Assembly (NCBI RefSeq): GCF_000239855.1
Contig: NZ_BADT01000161.1
Coordinates: 1-57,164, forward strand
Origin: Pseudoalteromonas sp. BSi20652
Lineage (GTDB): Bacteria; Pseudomonadota; Gammaproteobacteria; Enterobacterales; Alteromonadaceae
Direction: 5' to 3'
Length of the DNA: 57,164 nt
Part shown: one piece after another, positions 35,463-44,865 of the stretch
How positions within the stretch are numbered: the first letter of the stretch is position 1
How the letters are laid out: every line of letters begins with the position of its first letter
Notes under the pieces: model-generated
What the model saw: only the letters and a program-made list of their open reading frames with translations
The model's database searches: none
Told to the model about the DNA's origin: nothing
Program-made: the position numbers and the translations under genes

Positions 35463-38400
35463 TAATGGCTAACCTTTTTTTCGAAATCTGCAATCATTGC
35501 AGTGACCATTTTTAAGCGTTCGCGAGCATTAGCTTCACTAATAACGAAGCGCAATTTATTTGCGCCATCCATTTTATAAATGCGAGGCGCACTTTGTATC
35601 AAACCAATAATGAAGCTAGGGTTAACCTTGGTATCTTGGCTAAACTCAAAGTAACCACCTTTAGGGTTTGCTTCAATTTTTGTTATACCTAAACTACTTG
35701 CCTGCATTTTTAATTGTTGCAAACTAAATAAGTTTTTAGCAGCGTCAGGTAGTAGACCAAAACGGTCTATCAGCTCGACCTGTAGTTCATCCATATCAGC
35801 AAGGTTAGCACAACTTGCAACACGCTTGTACATCCCTAAGCGGGCGTTTACATCATGAATGTAATCATCAGGTAATAATGCGGGTAGTTTTAAATCAACT
35901 TCAGTTTGTTTTTTCAGCAAGTTTTCAAGTGTTGGCTCTTTGCCTTCACGTAATGCATTTACGGCTTGTTCAAGCATTTCCATATATAAACTAAAGCCTA
36001 TAGTTTGCATTTGACCTGATTGATCGTCGCCAAGTAATTCACCGGCACCACGAATTTCTAAATCGTGTGTAGCGAGAGCAAAACCCGCGCCTAAATCTTC
36101 TAACGATTCGATTGCTTGTAAACGTTTACTCGCATCTTTTGAGAGAGCTTTAGGGTCACCTGTTAGTAAATAGGCATATGCTTGATGGTGACTTCGTCCC
36201 ACTCGCCCACGTAATTGGTGTAATTGCGCAAGGCCAAGTTTATCTGCTCTATCCATAATAATGGTATTAGCTGTCGGTACATCAATACCCGTTTCGATAA
36301 TCGTAGTACAGACCAGCACGTTGTATTTTTGATGATAAAAGTCAGTCATTATTTGCTCAAGCTCTTGCTCGCGCATTTGACCATGGGCTGAGGTGACGCT
36401 TGCTTCAGGCACCCATTCACTAATTTCTTGTGCAACGCGGTCAATAGTTTCTACGTTGTTATGCAAAAAGTACACTTGGCCACCGCGTTTAATTTCACGC
36501 AGTACGGCTTCGCGTATTAGTTCTACATCGCGTTGGCGTACAAAGGTTTTTACCGCTAAACGTTTAGCCGGTGGTGTTGCGATTATTGATAAATCGCGCA
36601 TTCCGCTCATGGCCATGTTGAGTGTACGCGGTATTGGTGTTGCAGTCAGTGTGAGTATATCTACATCTGCACGCAGGGCTTTAATTTTTTCTTTTTGGCG
36701 AACACCAAAGCGATGCTCTTCATCAACAATGAGTAAGCCTAAATCGTTAAACTTAATGTCTTGCTGAATAAGTTTATGTGTGCCAATAACTATATCGAGC
36801 TTACCGTTCGCCATTTTTTCAAGTGTGTCTTTTTGCTCTTTAGTGGAGTTAAAGCGCGAAAGTACACCTACTTCAATAGGAAAATCTGCAAAACGGTCTT
36901 TAAAATTTTCATAGTGCTGTTGAGCTAGCAAGGTGGTAGGCACTAAAATGGCTACTTGTTTATCATCGTTAACCGCTACAAAAGCAGCACGCATGGCCAC
37001 TTCTGTTTTACCAAAGCCTACGTCACCACACACTAAGCGGTCCATGGCTTGCTTTGATTGCATATCACCTAATACGGCTTCTATGGCGTTACGCTGATCG
37101 TCAGTTTCTTCAAACGGGAAGCTATCGCTAAATTGGCGATATGCAGGGGCGTCTAGAGTAAACTTATTACCGGGTTTTGCTTGGCGCTGTGCATAAATGT
37201 CGAGTAATTCGGCTGCTACATCGCGAACTTTTTCAGCTGCACGTTTTTTTGCTTTTTCCCATGCATCTGAGCCAAGCTTATGCAGCGGGGCGCTGGCTTC
37301 TTCACCGCCAGAATAACGGCTGAGCATATGCAGTGCCGATACTGGTACGTAAAGTTTAGCTTCACTTGCGTAAGTAATCGTAACAAACTCAGTAATTACA
37401 CCTGCGGCATCAATTGTTTGCAAACCTTGATAACGACCAACACCATGATCAAGATGCACAACAGGTTGGCCTTCTTTAAGCTCAGCTAAATTACGAATTA
37501 GCGCATCTTGGCTGGCTTCGTATTTATGCTTGCGGCGTCTGCGCTGAGATACTTTAATGCCAAGCAGTTCTTGCTCGGTAATAATAGAAAGGCAGGGTTT
37601 AGTGCCAAGTACTACACTTTGTTCAAGCGGACTTACTATTAAACCTACATCACTTGCACTTTTTATAAATTGTTCGAGTGTTTCAAATTCTTTAAATTTT
37701 AAACCGCTTGGTTTTAAAATGCTCAGCAATGATTCGCGACGACCATCGGATTCAACACTGAGTAATATGCGGCCTTTTTTCTTTTTTTGCTCTGCTACAT
37801 AATTTATAAACGCGCCATAAGGTTCATGCTGTTTATGATCAATTCGAATAGCTGGCAGCTCGCTAACACTTAAATTTTTATTACCCGCTTTAGTACCAAG
37901 CTTTGCAAGGGATAAACGAATACGTGCAAAATTGCCTAAATTAGAAAACAGCTCTTCAATAGGCTGGTAAAGCGCATTGGGTTCAAGTAATGGACGAAGT
38001 GGGTCAACTCTGCGATTTTCATAGCGTACATTTACATCGTGCCAAAAGTTATCTGCCGCGTGCTCTAAATCGCCTAGTTGCATAACGGTTGTCGTATCTG
38101 GCAAGTAGTCAAAAATAGTCGCTAGCTTTTCAAAAAACAACGGCATGTAGTATTCAATACCCGCAGGCCAGTTACCTTTGCTTACTTGCATGTATACCGA
38201 ATCTTGCTGCGAGCTTGCGCCAAATTTTTCACGGTAGCTTATTCTAAACCGTTCAATATCAGTGTCGTTAGTAGGAAATTCATGCGCTGGAAGTAGCTCA
38301 ATTTTATCTACTTTTTCGTCAGAACGCTGTGTTTCTACATCAAATAAGCGAATAGTGTCGAGTTCGTCATCAAAAAAGTCGAGTCTAAATGGATGCTGAC

Positions 38401-38935
38401 TCCCCATAGGGTATAAGTCAACGATAGAGCCGCGTATAGCGTATTCGCCGTGCTCCATTACTTGTTGAACATTTAAATAACCGGCTTGTTCTAAATTGTC
38501 ACGAAAATTATGTGTGTCTAGCTTATCGCCTACTTTAAAGTTTATTGTTGAACCATAAATAAATGAGGCCGGGGCTGTGCGCAACATTAAGGTCGATACA
38601 GGCACAATTAACACACTTTGTTGTTCTTTTTTTAAGGTGTTTAAAGTGGCTAAACGGGCTGAAATAATGTCTTGATGGGGAGAAAAGTGATCATATGGCA
38701 GAGTTTCCCAATCAGGAAATACCATTACCGGGTTATCGGGTAATAAATATTCTAACTCTGTTTCAAGGCGCAGTGCGCTTGGTGTGTCCGGCGTAACAAT
38801 TAAGACTAAGTTGTCTTGTTGCTTAACGCCTTCAGCAATGGCAATACTTAAACCACTTCCGCTTAGCTGGCCCCATTGAATTTTATCTTTATGAGATTTT
38901 ACCCAAGGCAAGGCTGCCCATTGCTCAAACGCCAT
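35462..38935 (-). CDS. mfd: Transcription-repair coupling factor Mfd
   Basis: Superfamily 2 translocase of 1157 aa that removes stalled RNA polymerase and recruits UvrA. In order: UvrB-like domains 1a/2/1b (about 1-350), an RNA-polymerase interaction domain (about 475-550, with VVHLDHGVGRYQGL and TITYASEAKLYVPV), and helicase motors with GDVGFGKTEVAMRAAF (about 636) and VDEEHRFGV (about 737). TLTATPIPRTLNMA, QLRGRVGRS and a C-terminal UvrA-binding D7-like region follow. GGAG lies 6 nt before the ATG. It forms a coupled pair with csiV. Confidence 0.98.
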   Translation of the reverse strand: MAFEQWAALPWVKSHKDKIQWGQLSGSGLSIAIAEGVKQQDNLVLIVTPDTPSALRLETELEYLLPDNPVMVFPDWETLPYDHFSPHQDIISARLATLNTLKKEQQSVLIVPVSTLMLRTAPASFIYGSTINFKVGDKLDTHNFRDNLEQAGYLNVQQVMEHGEYAIRGSIVDLYPMGSQHPFRLDFFDDELDTIRLFDVETQRSDEKVDKIELLPAHEFPTNDTDIERFRISYREKFGASSQQDSVYMQVSKGNWPAGIEYYMPLFFEKLATIFDYLPDTTTVMQLGDLEHAADNFWHDVNVRYENRRVDPLRPLLEPNALYQPIEELFSNLGNFARIRLSLAKLGTKAGNKNLSVSELPAIRIDHKQHEPYGAFINYVAEQKKKKGRILLSVESDGRRESLLSILKPSGLKFKEFETLEQFIKSASDVGLIVSPLEQSVVLGTKPCLSIITEQELLGIKVSQRRRRKHKYEASQDALIRNLAELKEGQPVVHLDHGVGRYQGLQTIDAAGVITEFVTITYASEAKLYVPVSALHMLSRYSGGEEASAPLHKLGSDAWEKAKKRAAEKVRDVAAELLDIYAQRQAKPGNKFTLDAPAYRQFSDSFPFEETDDQRNAIEAVLGDMQSKQAMDRLVCGDVGFGKTEVAMRAAFVAVNDDKQVAILVPTTLLAQQHYENFKDRFADFPIEVGVLSRFNSTKEQKDTLEKMANGKLDIVIGTHKLIQQDIKFNDLGLLIVDEEHRFGVRQKEKIKALRADVDILTLTATPIPRTLNMAMSGMRDLSIIATPPAKRLAVKTFVRQRDVELIREAVLREIKRGGQVYFLHNNVETIDRVAQEISEWVPEASVTSAHGQMREQELEQIMTDFYHQKYNVLVCTTIIETGIDVPTANTIIMDRADKLGLAQLHQLRGRVGRSHHQAYAYLLTGDPKALSKDASKRLQAIESLEDLGAGFALATHDLEIRGAGELLGDDQSGQMQTIGFSLYMEMLEQAVNALREGKEPTLENLLKKQTEVDLKLPALLPDDYIHDVNARLGMYKRVASCANLADMDELQVELIDRFGLLPDAAKNLFSLQQLKMQASSLGITKIEANPKGGYFEFSQDTKVNPSFIIGLIQSAPRIYKMDGANKLRFVISEANARERLKMVTAMIADFEKKVSH

Positions 38936-38955
38936 TTATTACTCCATTTATAGTT

Positions 38956-38976
38956 GGCTCTTAGCAAGTAAGAGCC
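38956..38976. other. Hairpin between aguB and mfd
   Basis: A perfect 8-bp inverted repeat (GGCTCTTA / TAAGAGCC) with a 5-nt loop lies 21 nt upstream of the mfd start and 31 nt after the aguB stop. Without a T tract on the minus strand it is not a standard terminator. It may be a weak terminator or part of the mfd leader. Confidence 0.4.
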
Positions 38977-39006
38977 ATTATATTTTTTACCCAGAGTTCA
39001 GGTGAC

Positions 39007-39900
39007 TTAGTCTCGGTATATTTTTGTTAGGTCTTTGTAGTGATCAATTCTTCGGTCACGTAAGAACGGCCAGATACGTCTTACGTTTTCTGAGCGTTTT
39101 TGATCAATATCAACCACTAAAATTTGCTCATCAGTATTATTAGCCTCTGCTAATAATTCACCTTGTGGGCCTGCAATGAACGAATTGCCCCAAAACGCAA
39201 TACCATCGCTTTGTGCACTTGGATCGCTTTCATGGCCAACGCGGTTACAGCTAATTACCGGTACCCCATTGGCAACAGCATGGGCACGCTGGCTAATAAC
39301 CCACGCATCTTTTTGACGAGTTTGCTCAGCAATGTCGTCATTAGGATCCCAACCGATAGCGGTTGGGTAAATTAACACCTCAGCGCCTGCCATTGCCATT
39401 AAACGTGCAGCTTCAGGAAACCATTGATCCCAACATACTAGCACGCCTAATTTACCCACCGAGGTTTGAATAGGCTCAAAACCGATATCACCTGGGGTAA
39501 AGTAAAATTTTTCGTAAAAACCTGGGTCATCAGGAATATGCATTTTGCGGTATTTACCTGCAATACTGCCGTCTTGCTCTAATACAACCGCAGTATTGTG
39601 ATAAAGGCCCGTTGCGCGTTTTTCAAATAAAGAAGCGACAATTACAATACTTAGCTCTTTAGCAAGTTCACCTAAGGCATTACTGCTAGGGCCTGGAATA
39701 GTTTCGGCTAAATCAAATACGTCAACATTTTCGGTTTGGCAAAAATAGAGGCTTCGGTGTAGCTCTTGAAGTACAACCAGTTTTGCACCTTTTTGAGCGG
39801 CTTCACGAATGGCACTTATTGACTTTGCCATATTTATTTCTGCGTTATCGGTATTGCTTTGTTGCACTAACGCAACGGTTAATTTTGCAGGGCTTGTCAT
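39007..39900 (-). CDS. aguB: N-carbamoylputrescine amidase AguB
   Basis: Nitrilase-superfamily amidase of 297 aa that hydrolyses N-carbamoylputrescine to putrescine. The catalytic triad is visible: Glu in LQELHRSLYFCQ (about 46), Lys in YRKMHIPDDPGFYEKFYFTPGD (about 119) and Cys in LVCWDQWFPEAARLMA (about 155). ELHRSLYFCQ and the FYEKFYFTPGD segment are typical of the AguB subclass. Its ATG overlaps the aguA stop (4 nt), making an aguA-aguB operon that converts agmatine to putrescine in two steps. Confidence 0.96.
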   Translation of the reverse strand: MTSPAKLTVALVQQSNTDNAEINMAKSISAIREAAQKGAKLVVLQELHRSLYFCQTENVDVFDLAETIPGPSSNALGELAKELSIVIVASLFEKRATGLYHNTAVVLEQDGSIAGKYRKMHIPDDPGFYEKFYFTPGDIGFEPIQTSVGKLGVLVCWDQWFPEAARLMAMAGAEVLIYPTAIGWDPNDDIAEQTRQKDAWVISQRAHAVANGVPVISCNRVGHESDPSAQSDGIAFWGNSFIAGPQGELLAEANNTDEQILVVDIDQKRSENVRRIWPFLRDRRIDHYKDLTKIYRD

Positions 39901-40952
39901 TGTGCTGCTCCAGCTAAAAATCCACGAGGTAATTGCATTGTAATACAGTGCAGGCTGCCAAATTGTTCAATAATTGGTTGGCAATTAACGCCAATAATAG
40001 TGTGTTGTGGGTATGCTTTTTGAACTTGTGCAAGAGCACGTTCATCATTGGCATCATTATACGTTGGTACAAGCACCGCGTTATTAATAATTAAGTAGTT
40101 AGCGTAGGTAGCCGGTAAGCGTGTTTGCTCATCGTCATAAGCGGCTTTAGGCCACGGTAACTCAATTAAGTTATATGGGGTGTTATCGGCAGTTTTAAAA
40201 GTTTTTAGTTGTTTTTCCATTGCATCAAGTGCGCTAAAGTGCTCATCAGTTTTATCGTCGCACTGCACATATACAAGGGTATTATTTGGTGCAAAACGCA
40301 CGAGCGTATCAATGTGGCTGTCGGTGTCATCGCCCGCTAAATAGCCATGTTCAACCCATAAAAAATTCGTCGCGCCTAAGTGCTCTTTTAAAAGTGCTTC
40401 AATATCATTTGGGTTTAAATCTGGGTTACGGTTTTTGTTAAGCAAACATTCGCTGGTTGTTAGCAACACACCGTGCTCGTTTATTTCAATACCGCCACCT
40501 TCAAGTACCATATCGAGCGCTTGATAGTGGTTGTTTGAGCTACTTAGCTCTTTTACCAAAGTACGATTAATTTGATTGTCTAATGTGCTTTCAAATTTAT
40601 TGCCCCAACCATTAAAAGTAAAATCATATACTTTTAATTGCTCTGGTGAATCAATAGCGGCGCAAGTGAGCGGGCCATGATCGCGCGCCCACGTATCGTT
40701 GGTAGGCGTTACTACGAAATAAACACGAGTTAGAGCAATATTAGCGTTGTTTAACAGTGTTGCAATATGCGTTTTTAAAGCACTATCGTGCGCTACAATT
40801 ACAAGTTTTTGCTGCAAAGTTATTTGCTTAGCAAGCTCAACGTATACAGGTTCAACAGATGCTAAGTTATCAGCCCAATCGGTGTCTTTGTGAGGCCACG
40901 TAAGCATAACAGCGTCTTGCTCGGCCCATTCGGGTAAAAGTCTAAAGTTCAT
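39897..40952 (-). CDS. aguA: Agmatine deiminase AguA
   Basis: Guanidino-group hydrolase of 351 aa that converts agmatine to N-carbamoylputrescine and ammonia. The N-terminal PEWAEQDAVMLTWPHKDTDW, TNDTWARDHGP, VLEGGGIEINEHG and WVEHGYLAGDDTDSHIDTLVRF match the family, and the nucleophilic Cys is in SLHCITMQLPRG (about 335). Coupled to aguB. Together they supply putrescine from decarboxylated arginine without ornithine. Confidence 0.96.
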   Translation of the reverse strand: MNFRLLPEWAEQDAVMLTWPHKDTDWADNLASVEPVYVELAKQITLQQKLVIVAHDSALKTHIATLLNNANIALTRVYFVVTPTNDTWARDHGPLTCAAIDSPEQLKVYDFTFNGWGNKFESTLDNQINRTLVKELSSSNNHYQALDMVLEGGGIEINEHGVLLTTSECLLNKNRNPDLNPNDIEALLKEHLGATNFLWVEHGYLAGDDTDSHIDTLVRFAPNNTLVYVQCDDKTDEHFSALDAMEKQLKTFKTADNTPYNLIELPWPKAAYDDEQTRLPATYANYLIINNAVLVPTYNDANDERALAQVQKAYPQHTIIGVNCQPIIEQFGSLHCITMQLPRGFLAGAAQ

Positions 40953-41009
40953 GGATTTTATATACTAATTAAGATGGCGCTAGTTTAGCATTTTACATAA
41001 AGATGTCAG

Positions 41010-41618
41010 CTAATTATCACTATCTGAATCATCTTGTAGCTGATCTATCTCTTGACGTTTTTTTAACTGGCGGGTTTGTGCGTGCAGGCTGGCTCTAACG
41101 ATAAGTTCTTGATCGGTCGTTCTAATTGCGGTAAAGAGCATGGTGTATCGATAATGCTCATTATCTTGTTTTTCTATAGCAACAACCTCGGTATAACAAT
41201 AAACCGCAGAGGCTTCGTGGTGCAAAAACAGTTTTGTTCTAAATGCTTGGCCAATTGAATGTACTTCGGGTGATGTAAAACGGATACCGCCACCGCCGTA
41301 GCTATCACATTGTATTGCATTATCGTGGGCTTGTTCTGAGGCCAAAATATGGCTCATTATTAAATCTATTTTACGAGATTGCGCTTGTAAAAATGCGGCC
41401 AATTCCTGTGCAATGTCACCTAAGTTACGCAGTGGTCGTAAAGAGCTTTGTTCAAGCTCACTTACTTCATTTGCTAATCTAAATAGTGGGGGAATGTCGT
41501 CTTCAAGTGCACGTTGTGTTTTAGGAACTTGTCCATTAGATACAGCGAGTAAATTCACTCTTATACTCTCATCAATTTGAAAGTATTGTTCAAATTCACC
41601 TAATCTTTCACTTTTCAT
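41010..41618 (-). CDS. PilZ-like domain protein, binding motif degenerate
   Basis: Cytoplasmic protein of 202 aa. A helical N-terminal half (about 1-110, with LRNLGDIAQELAAFLQAQSRKIDLIMSHIL) is followed by a beta-rich region where CDSYGGGGIRFTSPEVHSIGQ recalls the S-x-x-G-x-G-(I/L)-x-F strand of PilZ domains. The N-terminal RxxxR and the Asp/Asn of the usual cyclic-di-GMP motif are missing, so binding is doubtful. The ATG at 41618 is chosen because GGAG lies 6 nt upstream; the frame extends 5 codons to a GTG. It stands alone between aguA and a terminator. Confidence 0.55.
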   Translation of the reverse strand: MKSERLGEFEQYFQIDESIRVNLLAVSNGQVPKTQRALEDDIPPLFRLANEVSELEQSSLRPLRNLGDIAQELAAFLQAQSRKIDLIMSHILASEQAHDNAIQCDSYGGGGIRFTSPEVHSIGQAFRTKLFLHHEASAVYCYTEVVAIEKQDNEHYRYTMLFTAIRTTDQELIVRASLHAQTRQLKKRQEIDQLQDDSDSDN

Positions 41619-41783
41619 TATGTTCTCCACCACGTATTTATTTAATAGTAGCGTTGTGAGTACTAAATTGCTAGCAGATAAAGTAACTCATAGCGGGCTA
41701 AATGCTTTGTTTACATTCAATTTTTTAACATTTTTTTTTATGAAAATAAATACGCTACAATTCTAAATTATTAGGGTTAGGTA

Positions 41784-41820
41784 TAAAAAAGCGGCCAATG
41801 TCATCCTAACATTGGCCGCT
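41784..41820 (-). terminator. Rho-independent terminator of the peroxiredoxin-HAD operon
   Basis: A perfect 12-bp stem (AGCGGCCAATGT / ACATTGGCCGCT) with a 7-nt loop, followed on the minus strand by TTTTTT, 25 nt after the HAD stop codon. Confidence 0.93.
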
Positions 41821-41845
41821 TGGGTATTGATTCATCAGCGCGTAC

Positions 41846-42613
41846 TTATTTAAGTAGAGCGGCTAATTCATGTAAATCTTTCACAACGTGATCTGGTTTT
41901 TTAGCTAATGGATAAAGTGCTTTACCTGGGCGAGCTATAAAAGTAGTTTGTAAGCCCGCTTCTTTTGCGCCAGCAACATCCCAGCCATGGGCTGCAACCA
42001 TCATTGCTTCATTGGGTGCTACATTTAGCTTTTTAAGTACCCATTCATAAGCACGTAAGTCTGGTTTGTAAATTTTAATATCTTCAATGCTGTAACGTGC
42101 ATCAAAGTAAGACATTAAACCAGCGCTTTCAAACTGAGCCTTTACACCGTTGTTTGAAGAATTTGTAAGGCTTACTAATTTATAGCCCTGTGCTTTGAGT
42201 TTCGCCAGCCCTTTTTTTACATCGCTGTGTGGAGGAAGCGTTAAAAGAGGCGTAACAATAGCTGTTTTAGCTTGTTCACTCGTAATATCAATATTGTTGT
42301 TTTGAGCCACCATAAGGAGTGACGCCACCCCAATTTGCCCAAAGTCGTGATAACTACCACTTACTGTATCTACTAATGAATGGTGCAGCATAGTTGAAAA
42401 CCAAAGTGGTAATAAATCTTCACGTCCGCCTAGTGCTTTACCAATAGAGGTACGCATTGACGTTAAATCAAGTAGGGTTTCGTTTACATCAAAAATAAGC
42501 ACTTTAGGTTTTGCTTGTTCTTTTGCTTCATCAGCTACGGAATAACCAGATACAAGGCTTGTGCCCACAAGTAGTGAAAGAGTAAATGTTTTTAACGATT
42601 TTAAAATAGACAT
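41846..42613 (-). CDS. Haloacid dehalogenase type II family protein, probably exported
   Basis: HAD-superfamily hydrolase of 255 aa of the (S)-2-haloacid dehalogenase subclass. Motif I is FDVNETLLD (Asp nucleophile about 42), with a nearby Arg in SMRTSIG. Motif II is LVSLTNSS, the conserved Lys is in DIKIYKPDLRAYEWVL and motif III is VAAHGWDVAGAKEAGL. Unusually, the first 27 residues look like a Sec signal peptide (KSLKTFTLSLLVGTSLVSGYSVA), implying a periplasmic enzyme, while this family is normally cytoplasmic. Its ATG overlaps the peroxiredoxin stop (TAATG). The substrate is unknown. Confidence 0.88.
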   Translation of the reverse strand: MSILKSLKTFTLSLLVGTSLVSGYSVADEAKEQAKPKVLIFDVNETLLDLTSMRTSIGKALGGREDLLPLWFSTMLHHSLVDTVSGSYHDFGQIGVASLLMVAQNNNIDITSEQAKTAIVTPLLTLPPHSDVKKGLAKLKAQGYKLVSLTNSSNNGVKAQFESAGLMSYFDARYSIEDIKIYKPDLRAYEWVLKKLNVAPNEAMMVAAHGWDVAGAKEAGLQTTFIARPGKALYPLAKKPDHVVKDLHELAALLK

Positions 42614-43266
42614 TAACTGTCCTCCGATTCAAGTGCTGTCATTATATCAATAGGTTCTGCGCGTAATGTGTAGTCTTCGTTTAAAAATGCGTATGTAATA
42701 ACACCATCTTGGTTTATCACATAGGTAGCAGGTAGCGGCAATTTAAAGCTTTTATCGCCGTAGTAGTGTTCAAAATCAATACCAAATTGTGTGTATAGCG
42801 CTTGAATACGCTCATCTAAAGTGAACAATAATCCAAATTGCTCAGCTACTTTATTACTGACATCTGAAAGCACGTCAAATTCAAGTTTGTTCTTTTGCGC
42901 TGTAGATAGCGTTTCATCAGGTAATTGTGGTGATATTGCTATTAATTGTGCACTTAGAGTTTTAAATTGCGGTAAGTAATTGTTCAGCGCTTTTAGCTCT
43001 AAATTGCAATATGGGCACCAACCACCACGGTAAAAGCTAACAATTACTGGGCCTTTTTCAAGTAAATCTTTAAGTTCAACGTTTTCACCATTGTGATTGG
43101 CTAAGTTAAAATTTTCTACTTTTTGACCAATTTGCAACGCGTTATCTTTAATATGCTGTGCAATTAGCTCTTCATTAGTGGTGTTCATTAATGCTAAAAC
43201 GTCAGCCGGTAATTTAGCGTCTTTCTCAACATTGTATGCATCTATTTGTGCTTTTAAGCTCATCAT
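42613..43266 (-). CDS. Peroxiredoxin-like AhpC/TSA family protein
   Basis: Thioredoxin-fold protein of 217 aa with the motif FYRGGWCPYCNLELKAL (two Cys three apart). This is typical of the 'peroxiredoxin-like' AhpC/TSA group that has a CxxC instead of a single peroxidatic Cys. It probably reduces a peroxide or acts as a thiol oxidoreductase in the cytoplasm. Two ATGs are adjacent behind GAGG; the second (43263) has better spacing. It is coupled to the HAD gene and divergent from a LysR regulator 119 nt away, the usual layout of an inducible pair. Confidence 0.88.
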   Translation of the reverse strand: MMSLKAQIDAYNVEKDAKLPADVLALMNTTNEELIAQHIKDNALQIGQKVENFNLANHNGENVELKDLLEKGPVIVSFYRGGWCPYCNLELKALNNYLPQFKTLSAQLIAISPQLPDETLSTAQKNKLEFDVLSDVSNKVAEQFGLLFTLDERIQALYTQFGIDFEHYYGDKSFKLPLPATYVINQDGVITYAFLNEDYTLRAEPIDIMTALESEDS

Positions 43267-43385
43267 AAAACCTCAATAATTTAACTGCACCCGAGTATAG
43301 TGTTTTAGTTATTTAAATAAACATTGCAAAAGTGAAAGCTTCATTCGAAAATGTTAAATATTGAAAAGTATATATTGGCATTATT

Positions 43386-44270
43386 ATGTATAGCTTGAGT
43401 GATTTAGAAACGTTTATTGCTGTAGTAGAAAACAAAGGAGTGCTTGCTGCTGCCCGCGAGCAACGTTTATCCCCAGCAACTGTGAGCCACCGGTTAAGTA
43501 AACTAGAGCGTGAGTTGTCAACTGTTTTAGTTTTTAGAGATAGTCGCAGAGTTCGTTTATCGCCTGCCGGAGAAATTTTTTATACACGAGTTGGGGCCAT
43601 CATTGAAGCTCTTCACGACGCTGAACATAGTATTGGTGCCCGCAGTTCGTCTGTGAGTGGTCTACTAAGAGTAACTATGCCACCTTGGATATTTTCAAAA
43701 TATGTAATGCCAAAATTGACGGAATTTGAACAAGCTTATCCTGAGTTAAAACTTGATTTTTTAATAACCGATCATTTTGTAAATGTGGTTGATGATGCAC
43801 AAGACGTGGCAATTCGGGTGGGGCAATTAAATGACTCCGGTTTGCTTTCGCGAAAAATAGTAAACAATAACCGTATACTTTGTGCAGCTCCAAGCTATAT
43901 AGAAAAATACGGTATGCCTGAGAACTTAACGCAGTTGAGTGAGCATTACTGGGTATGCCTACCTTGGCAAAGGCAATTAAAGCTTTTTGATGAAGAGCGT
44001 AAAATCCACACTTTTAATGCTAGAACACGATTTACCATTTCTAATTCTGACAACATGACCCAAGCAGCCATTGCCGGTCATGGCATTGCAATTAAATCAA
44101 TTAAAGCAATTCACGAAGACATTAAGAATGGCACCTTAATTGAAGTTATGCCCGGCGTTATGGCACAAGATGATGCACCAGTGTGGTTTTTACGCCCTCA
44201 AAATAGCTTAACGACTCGAAAAACTGACGTGTTTTACGATTTTATGAAATCCTTATTTGTTAACCCCTAG
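43386..44270 (+). CDS. LysR-family transcriptional regulator
   Basis: Regulator of 294 aa with an N-terminal winged helix-turn-helix (LETFIAVVENKGVLAAAREQ, then LSPATVSHRLSKLERELS) and a C-terminal effector domain of the CrgA-like group. It is transcribed divergently from the peroxiredoxin-HAD operon and likely controls it and itself; this is inference from layout. The short palindrome TGAA-N3-TTCA at 43333-43343 in the shared promoter region is a weak site candidate. Its 3' end overlaps the convergent DUF2937 gene by 18 nt. Confidence 0.92.
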   Translation: MYSLSDLETFIAVVENKGVLAAAREQRLSPATVSHRLSKLERELSTVLVFRDSRRVRLSPAGEIFYTRVGAIIEALHDAEHSIGARSSSVSGLLRVTMPPWIFSKYVMPKLTEFEQAYPELKLDFLITDHFVNVVDDAQDVAIRVGQLNDSGLLSRKIVNNNRILCAAPSYIEKYGMPENLTQLSEHYWVCLPWQRQLKLFDEERKIHTFNARTRFTISNSDNMTQAAIAGHGIAIKSIKAIHEDIKNGTLIEVMPGVMAQDDAPVWFLRPQNSLTTRKTDVFYDFMKSLFVNP

Positions 44271-44768
44271 GAGTTTTTTGTAACTACGCCTAAACGCAAC
44301 GAGTAATAAAAATCCGCAAAGCTCAGCAAGCATAGCAATTAAAATCCCAGTAATAATCGCTGCCGTAATCGAGTCTTTTTTAAGTATTATTTGCCCTTCA
44401 AAATGATGCCACACTTGTTGTTTTATAGTCGTGAACTCACTCGACAACGTAAATAAATACGGAGATTGAGTGAATTCGTTTACCGCTTGTTGTAGGCTTT
44501 GCTGGCGTTCATAAAGCGTATTTATATGGTTTGCACCTTTACCGACTATTTCATCATCTAAATTTTGGTAATGCTTTATGAGTTTGTTTAAATCATTATT
44601 AAAGTATTGGGCTGCGTCTTTTTTAAACGGTGCAATTGCTGCATCTGATTCTACTAAATGCGCGTTGAGCGCTTGTCCAAAGTCGCTAACGAAGGCAGGT
44701 ATTTGTACACCAAGTAGTAAACCACATGCAAAAAAGCTAAGCCTTATATAGTCTAAAAGTTTACTCAT
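44253..44768 (-). CDS. DUF2937 family membrane protein
   Basis: Inner-membrane protein of 171 aa with an N-terminal helix (about 9-27, LSFFACGLLLGVQIPAFV), a periplasmic helical region including LYERQQSLQQAVNEF, and a C-terminal helix (about 134-158, AAIITGILIAMLAELCGFLLL) followed by a basic tail. The LGVQIPAFVSDFGQALNAHL opening matches DUF2937, whose role is unknown. It overlaps the convergent LysR gene by 18 nt. Confidence 0.75.
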   Translation of the reverse strand: MSKLLDYIRLSFFACGLLLGVQIPAFVSDFGQALNAHLVESDAAIAPFKKDAAQYFNNDLNKLIKHYQNLDDEIVGKGANHINTLYERQQSLQQAVNEFTQSPYLFTLSSEFTTIKQQVWHHFEGQIILKKDSITAAIITGILIAMLAELCGFLLLVAFRRSYKKLLGVNK

Positions 44769-44865
44769 GTATTTTCCTATTTATTTAAATTACGTAATGT
44801 TAACATTTTGGCTTGGTTTTTATGTTTAAAGCTCGTAGTCTAAGGGTAATATAAACAATAAGAGG

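Noticed and set aside
35400-38935. Several 70-120 codon open frames antisense to mfd
   Set aside because: They are on the opposite strand of a full-length, highly conserved gene, with no ribosome sites and atypical composition; shadows of mfd.
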